Assembly: GCA_006176705.1 (NCBI GenBank)
Contig: QRFJ01004927.1
Location: 143,501 to 207,500, forward strand
Source: Cocos nucifera
Lineage: Eukaryota > Streptophyta > Magnoliopsida > Arecales > Arecaceae
Reading direction: 5' to 3'
DNA length: 64,000 nucleotides
Shown: in pieces, positions 58,816 through 64,000 of the stretch
How the letters are laid out: each line of letters opens with the position of its first letter
Numbering within the stretch: position 1 is the stretch's first letter
Program-made: the position numbers and the translations under genes
The notes under the pieces: generated by a model
What the model saw: the letters and a program-made list of their open reading frames with translations, nothing else
What the model was told of the DNA's origin: nothing
Database searches by the model: none

Positions 58816-60363
58816 GATAGTATTGATGATGTCGAGAGGCAGTCGATCTTCTTATTATTTTTTCCTTCTTGGTGGTTCTGGCTGCGATAGTACCCTTGGC
58901 TGATCTTCTCTTACTTCAGATCGGTGTCTGAGGAATCGACCCAACCAGTCTCTCCTGATGAGCTCCTTGATCTCATCTTAGAGCTGAATGCATTTTTCAG
59001 TATCGTAGCCATGATCATGATGATACAAACAGTACCTGCTTCAATTATGCTTGTTTGGAGAAGATCGTAATTCTTCTGGTCTTGATAGTTGATTCTTAAT
59101 TTTTATCAGAACTTGAGTTTTAGGAGCATTAAGAGAGGCATAGTTGTGAAACCTTCTGAAAGAAGAACTTCTTCGTGCCCTTCTGTCGGGGCTTCTTTGA
59201 TGGTGAGCTCGAGGAGTTTGGGCTCACTTACACTTGAGGGGAGTCCGTGAGCATGGCCCAACTTCATTCGGCCCTCTATCAGCGATGGGTCTATTGGACT
59301 TATCTGTCCGTCGCTGTCCTACGGCTTCCTTATCCTTCAATCTGAAGGCTTCTTTCGTTCGGACATATCCTTCAGCCCAAGCTAGCAGATTGACAAAGTC
59401 TCTGGGGTATTTCTTCTCTAGAGAAAACAATAAATCATTCTTCTGAAGGCCTTCCTTGAGTGCGGCCATTGCAACAGACTGGTCCAAGTTTCGAACCTCC
59501 AATGTAGTAGTATTAAATCGGATAACATAAGTTCGGATCGATTTCTCCTCCTTCTGCTTGATATTCATCAAGAAATTCAAACCTCGGTGCAGACGTCGAC
59601 TGCTGATGAAGTGAGCTACAAACTGATGGCTCATCTGATCAAAGAAGAAGATCATATCCGACTTCAATATTGAGTATCAGTTTCTTACTGCTTTCTTTAA
59701 GATAGACGAAAAAATTCGACATAAGATGGCATCTGGTGCGCCATGGAGTAGCATCATGATTCGAAAGGCCTCCAAGTGATCGACCGGATCAGAGGTTCCA
59801 TCATAGATTTTAAATTGAGAAAGTTTAAAGTTCGACGAAATGGGCTCTTGCATAATTCAAAAAGAAAAAGGAGAATTGGTGCAGACATCGTCATGGTGAG
59901 TCGGGATGACGTGATGGAGTTCCTCAATCCATCGGTCCATCTCCCATTGTTTTTTATCGAAGACGTTGTCTCGATCGTAGATCTTGGAAGGCTTCCAACT
60001 GTAGATGAAGAAGGTCTTTTTTGGAGAATAATCATGATCCGAACAAGGATCCGCTGCTCTCTATTTCTCCTTTCTAAGGGCGATGGGTATGCTAGCCTAA
60101 GTGCTCTTCCTTAGGATCGGTTCCTGATATCTTGATGGCAGATTTTTTGATTGAATCACCATCGGAGGCTGTCGCATGGCCTGCACCATCTCGGTGAGGC
60201 CCTGAATCCACTGTATCAGTAGGTTAAACTGCTTTAGATCTACCATGACCGTCAATGGAGGAGGAGGTTGAAGCATCGGTGCTGGAGTAGGAACGAATGG
60301 ATCTGGCTCGAATTTGATGGCAGAAGCGATACATCTCCGGATAGTCATCTTTTTTGGAGGCAT
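58816..60363 (-). pseudogene. Gag of Tat copy C
   Basis: Starts at ATG 60361-60363 with MPPKKMTIRRCIASAIKF, then MVDLKQFNLLIQWIQGLTEM (near 60230), a middle block (59754-60035) in another frame, and the conserved core at 59224-59667 (EEKSIRTYVIRFNTTTLEV, AMAALKEGLQKNDLLFSL). It ends in the linker leading to the deletion scar. Frameshifts separate the three blocks, so it is not intact, though less damaged than copy B at the start codon. Confidence 0.8.
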
Positions 60364-60467
60364 TTCTTGAGATCGAGGGAGAGAATGGAGTTGGACCTTG
60401 AAGAAGAAGATCCATAGGATCAGCTGAGCACTTCTTTAAGAATAACGATACCTCAAGAATAGAGGGT

Positions 60468-60484
60468 CCTTCCTCTAACGCTAA
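60468..60484 (-). other. Degenerate primer-binding site of copy C
   Basis: TTAGCGTTAGAGGAAGG in place of copy B's TTGGCGCTAGAAGGAGG, just inside the 5' LTR. Confidence 0.5.
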
Positions 60485-60487
60485 TCT

Positions 60488-61840
60488 TATTGGTGCAGAA
60501 TTTGATCAACGTCGGATCGAGTTGAAGCTAAGGAAGAGGTCGCCATCGATGACCTACAAAATAAAAGTTCTGTCCGAAGTCGGTGGTGGTAGCTCAGATA
60601 GGATCCTCTGATGATTAAGTCAGCTCTTCTGACCAACAGAAATGGAGTGCTCAGAAAAGAGTTCAACAGAGTTTCGAAAAGGAGAAGAGAGCTTAGAGAA
60701 AACATATATGGAGGATCCTTTTTATAGATGGAGTCCGAAGCAAACTGATAGTGACAGCCATAGCCGTCCGATAGCTGGCCACTCGGAGCCGCGTAGGGTT
60801 TGTTATGGAGAGAGGCGCCACCTGTAGCAGACTAATAGTGACAGCCATAGTCGTTCAATAGCTGACCGCATGGGATTTGTTATGGAGAGATGTATCGTCT
60901 GTAGCAGACTGATAGTGACAGCCATAGCCATCCGGTACTGAGCCGCTCAGGATCACATAGAGGAGTGAAGAGTTTTGACGTATGTCAATTCTAGAGGAGT
61001 TTGAACTTCTAAAAAAATATGGCTAGAGGAGATCATCTGGAAGGAATGCTACTTAAAATTTGAAAGTAATTCGCTAGATGAATTCGGATGAAGCTCGACT
61101 GATGGAGAAGTCCAGAAGGAGTCCTATTGGTGGAGAAGTTCGATTGAAGGAGTTCGACTGATGGAGAAGTTTGGCTGAAGGAGAAGTCCAGAAGGAGTTC
61201 GACTCTTGAAGAAATTCGATTGAAGGAGAAGTCTGAAAGGAGTTCGGCTCCTGGAGAAATTCGACTGAAGAAAAAATTCGGAGGAAGTTTAGCTTCTGGA
61301 AGAATCCGATTGAAGGAGAAGTTCGAAAGAAGTTCGACTCCTGGAGAAATCCGACTGAAGGAGAGGTCCGGAAGAAGTTCGGCTCTTGGAGGAATCCGAC
61401 TAAGGAAGAAATTTGGAAGAAGTTAAGCTCCTGGAGGAATTCGACTGAGGGAGAAGTTCGATAAAAGTTTGGCTCCTAGAGGAATTCGACTGAAGAAGAA
61501 GTCTGAAAGAAGTCCGACTGACGGAGAAGTTCGATCGAAGGAGAAATCTAGGAGGAGTTCGACCGTCGTAGGAGTTCGAAAGGGGTTCAACTGTTGGAGA
61601 AGTCCGAGAGGAGTTCGACCGCTGGAGGAGTTCAGCTACTTGAAGGAGTTCGGCTGAGATTCGGTCGCTGGAGGAAGTCTGGAGGGGTTTGACCACTAGA
61701 GAAGTTCGGCTGCTAAAGGAGTTCGACCGAGATTCAACTGCTGGAGGAAGAATTTCTCATCGAAGCTCTTTCGTGATTATCAGTCGTATTAGGCTAAGCA
61801 TCAGACTGGACTTCGACGGAAGCGGGATTTATCCCCAACA
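60488..61840 (-). repeat. 5' LTR of Tat copy C
   Basis: + strand TATTGGTGCAG... to ...TTATCCCCAACA. The 45-bp-type array is at about 61080-61740. A 65-70 bp unit around GACTGATAGTGACAGCCATA repeats three times near 60740-60950, an addition not seen in the left LTR to the same degree. Confidence 0.85.
60717..60726 (-). promoter_or_regulatory. Promoter TATA box in the 5' LTR of copy C
   Basis: TATAAAAAGG on the minus strand, upstream of gag. Confidence 0.55.
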
Positions 61841-61845
61841 ATCTA

Positions 61846-63289
61846 GATTTCTCAAATTTCAAAGACAAAACTTTTATAAGAAGGAGAGAATGTGAGAATC
61901 GATTATTTTGGACCTAGTTCAATGTGAAGTCGGTTAGCCCCACCGACTTCACCAGAACTTCATTAAAAAAAAAAAAAGGGAAGACTTTGATCGAAATAGG
62001 GGAGCCTTATCTCCTTAGCCATGGGAGATGATAGTGCTGTGGGAGCATCAAAGGAGAGTCGTGCGTTGGTGGGGAACGATTGAAGGCCGTTTGGATGGGA
62101 TATGCCGATGGAGTGTGGCCTTATTCGTGGATCGATCAAGCTTATCTCCATCATGCTCTCTTCTAAGCCCTTTCTTCCTTGGTCGATTTCACTATCATAG
62201 CCTCCCCCACCTCTCTATCCCTTCTTTCTTACCTCGAACAATCGCCAGACTGCTGCTATCAAGCCACCATCACTTGGGTTTCTCCTTCTCCTATTTTCTA
62301 CTTGTTTTATTGGGAATTGACAGTGCTAGCTAAGCCACCACCGTCATCAGTACCCTGCAAAACAACCACCACCTAATTGTCGATCCCCATCCCTCCTCCT
62401 CTCTACCCTCCTTTGGTGAAACCTCTATTCAGCTTGAAAAAGCGAAGAAAGAAAGAAGAAGAGAGAAATAAAGAAAAGAGGGAAAGAAGAAAAGAGAGAG
62501 AGAGAGTAGAAAAAAGAGAGAGAAAAAAAAAAGAGATAGGAAGGAAAAAAAAAGAGGATTAGAGAGAGAAACCCAATGAAACCTCCTTGATTGGACCTCA
62601 ATCTAATTGGATGTATATCAATCTGAGATATTTAGATTTGCCCCATGATTTGACCAAATCATAATCTAGAACAAGTATCTCACTTCTTTTCAAGTTAGTC
62701 AAGTTAAATCAAATAAATTATATCTTAACTACTCTTTTTCTTGTATCTCTACTGATTGACCAGAGCGAGTCTAATTAGTCCAATTTTTTTTGATTGATAA
62801 AATAGATCCGATCTAGGATTTTGATTGACAAATCTAAAGATCAGGCCATATGTCGAAGATCGTAACTTTTGAATTTGATTGACTATAATTTTTTTTTATC
62901 TTTGAATTTATTTTTGAACATATTTATATATTTAAAAATTAAATTTTATATAAAAAATATTTAGAAAATTATTAAAGCTTAAAGGTATGTTTTTATGCAT
63001 GAAAAGTAATTTAAAATATTGGATCAAGCATGGTGTTATCTTTACATGATACAAAATTTGGAAAGAGATGACTCCCTTATTCTAATATTATATGATTTTT
63101 GGAAAGAAAATTATGCATATTCACTTTGCATAAGTTTTTGAATAAAAATTATTTTATTACTCTTTTGGAGGATGTGAAAATTTGAGTTAATACTATTATA
63201 AAATTAAATATGATTATTTATAACAAATGATTATGGTAAAATTATGCGAAAAAAAAAATTTATAGTTAGACTATGATCCGAGTACAATG
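61846..63289. other. Low-complexity and unique DNA, no gene
   Basis: Includes a poly-A run (about 61963-61976), a moderately GC-rich stretch (62000-62400) with short frames and no domain, and a GA-rich tract (62440-62560). Contains GAAGTCGGTTAGCCCCACCG with a small palindromic GTCGG...CCGAC pair. Possibly the leader or LTR of another retroelement. Confidence 0.4.
62440..62560 (+). repeat. GA-rich simple tract
   Basis: Nearly all A and G (GAAGAAAGAAAGAAGAAGAG-type). The lysine/glutamate/arginine-rich frame across it is compositional. Confidence 0.8.
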
Positions 63290-64000
63290 AAACTGATCAT
63301 ATATTAGAAGCTAGTTTTTCTTGAGCCTAGCCAGTCAGGGCCAATTGCTGACAGAGTTGGTCCTTCTGCATTTAGCCAGTTAAGATTGATCGTTGACACA
63401 TATTGATACATTCGCATATTTATTTTCAGGACTAATTTCTTTACTTTGTCACGAGGCTAATTATGGCCATATAAATCAGAACTAATTTTCTTCTGGGCTT
63501 AATTAGTAGGACTGATCACTAGTACACACTAATGGATCGAATATTCTGTATTCAAGGGCTAGTCTTTCTGGATCTTGTCATAGGGCTAATCATGGCCATA
63601 GTTATCGAAGACTGAGAGAAAATTTTAAATCTTATTATTACGTATGACAAATTTTAAAATTTAAAATTATATTAATTTATGCATTTATTAATGCTATATT
63701 TAGAAATTTTTTTTTAATTATGCTTGATCCCTTAGAAATATTGGTATCTTATTGAGCTCATAAAGCTCACTTCCTTTTTTTACTTTTTCTCAGAACCAAA
63801 AGATTCTTTAGAGCTTGAGACCGAGTAGTGGGGATCATAGGATCTTAAAGGATATTTATTTAGTTTATTTTTAAATAAATATTAATCTTGATTTATGTTA
63901 ATCAATCTAATGAGAATTAGTGAACTATATTTGAATCAATAAAATTAGATGTTTATTTTTGTTACCACTACTTACGTATGATTTAATATAATATTTTTAA
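63290..64000. repeat. Dispersed repeat, copy 2 of 2
   Basis: Same sequence family and orientation as 53340-53890. Its left part alternates two short modules: one with CTTGTCA(T/C)(A/G)GGGCTAAT and ATGGCCATA, the other with GGACTGATCACTAGTACACA. It continues past the window end. Confidence 0.65.

Larger units (their letters stand above)
54180..61840 (-). mobile_element. Tat-type LTR element copy C, pol-deleted
   Basis: 7,661 bp on the minus strand, flanked by a perfect 5-bp duplication ATCTA (54175-54179 and 61841-61845). LTRs are 1,350 and 1,353 bp, ends TGTTGGTG...CCCCAACA. Inside, from 5' to 3' on the minus strand: degenerate primer site, gag (58860-60363), a deletion scar, the last ~170 bp of integrase, modules A and B, then the 3' LTR. 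It cannot move on its own but keeps LTRs and a gag remnant. Confidence 0.9.

Noticed and set aside
54180..61840. Endogenous pararetrovirus
   Set aside because: LTRs, 5-bp duplication, purine tract and gag homology to copy B show an LTR retrotransposon; no movement-protein or coat motifs seen.

Overview
This is plant nuclear DNA, and almost all of it is transposable-element sequence. The element set (Tat-type Ty3/gypsy elements with two RNase H-like regions, two CACTA/En-Spm elements, a MuDR-like MULE with a plant-mobile-domain companion gene, Helitron-like, hAT-like, foldback and TRIM elements, and an mTERF fragment) fits a large flowering-plant genome. A monocot such as a palm is my guess and is not proven. 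I see no intact host gene, rRNA, tRNA or CRISPR array. Every coding region I recognise is broken by stops, frameshifts or deletions, so this reads as a heterochromatic, long-silent region.

Layout. 1-2303: tail of a + strand Tat element (tandem repeats plus LTR) cut by the window edge. 2304-7640: old host-like DNA with an mTERF pseudogene (6658-7133, minus) and a small MITE. 7640-42625: one nested block. Its outermost layer is a MULE with terminal inverted repeats near 7640-7870 and 42450-42625 and with mudrA and plant-mobile-domain pseudogenes on the minus strand (35862-41164). The MULE is split by an outer CACTA element (8767-35495). That is split by an inner CACTA element (13227-31722, 3-bp AGA duplication), which is split by a 10.6-kb Tat retrotransposon (14884-25500). 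42626-54179: two adjoining Helitron-like elements, a hAT-like element with an 8-bp duplication, a foldback element around a minisatellite with a 10-bp duplication, a long-inverted-repeat element, a (TA)n tract and a TRIM-like element. 54180-61840: a third Tat copy with a perfect ATCTA duplication whose protease-RT-RNase H-integrase region is mostly deleted. 61841-64000: low-complexity DNA and a second copy of a repeat also present at 53340-54000.

How the parts relate. The insertion order in the nest is MULE, outer CACTA, inner CACTA, Tat. The three Tat copies share three tandem-repeat modules, a roughly 45-bp unit inside the LTR, a 69-bp unit and a unit of about 112 bp between integrase and 3' LTR. 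Copy number of these modules accounts for much of their size difference. The 45- and 69-bp units are multiples of three, which creates many false open reading frames. Several unrelated elements carry a short, strand-asymmetric C-rich or G-rich tract near an end. At least three of these tracts look homologous, and they are the most interesting unexplained signal.
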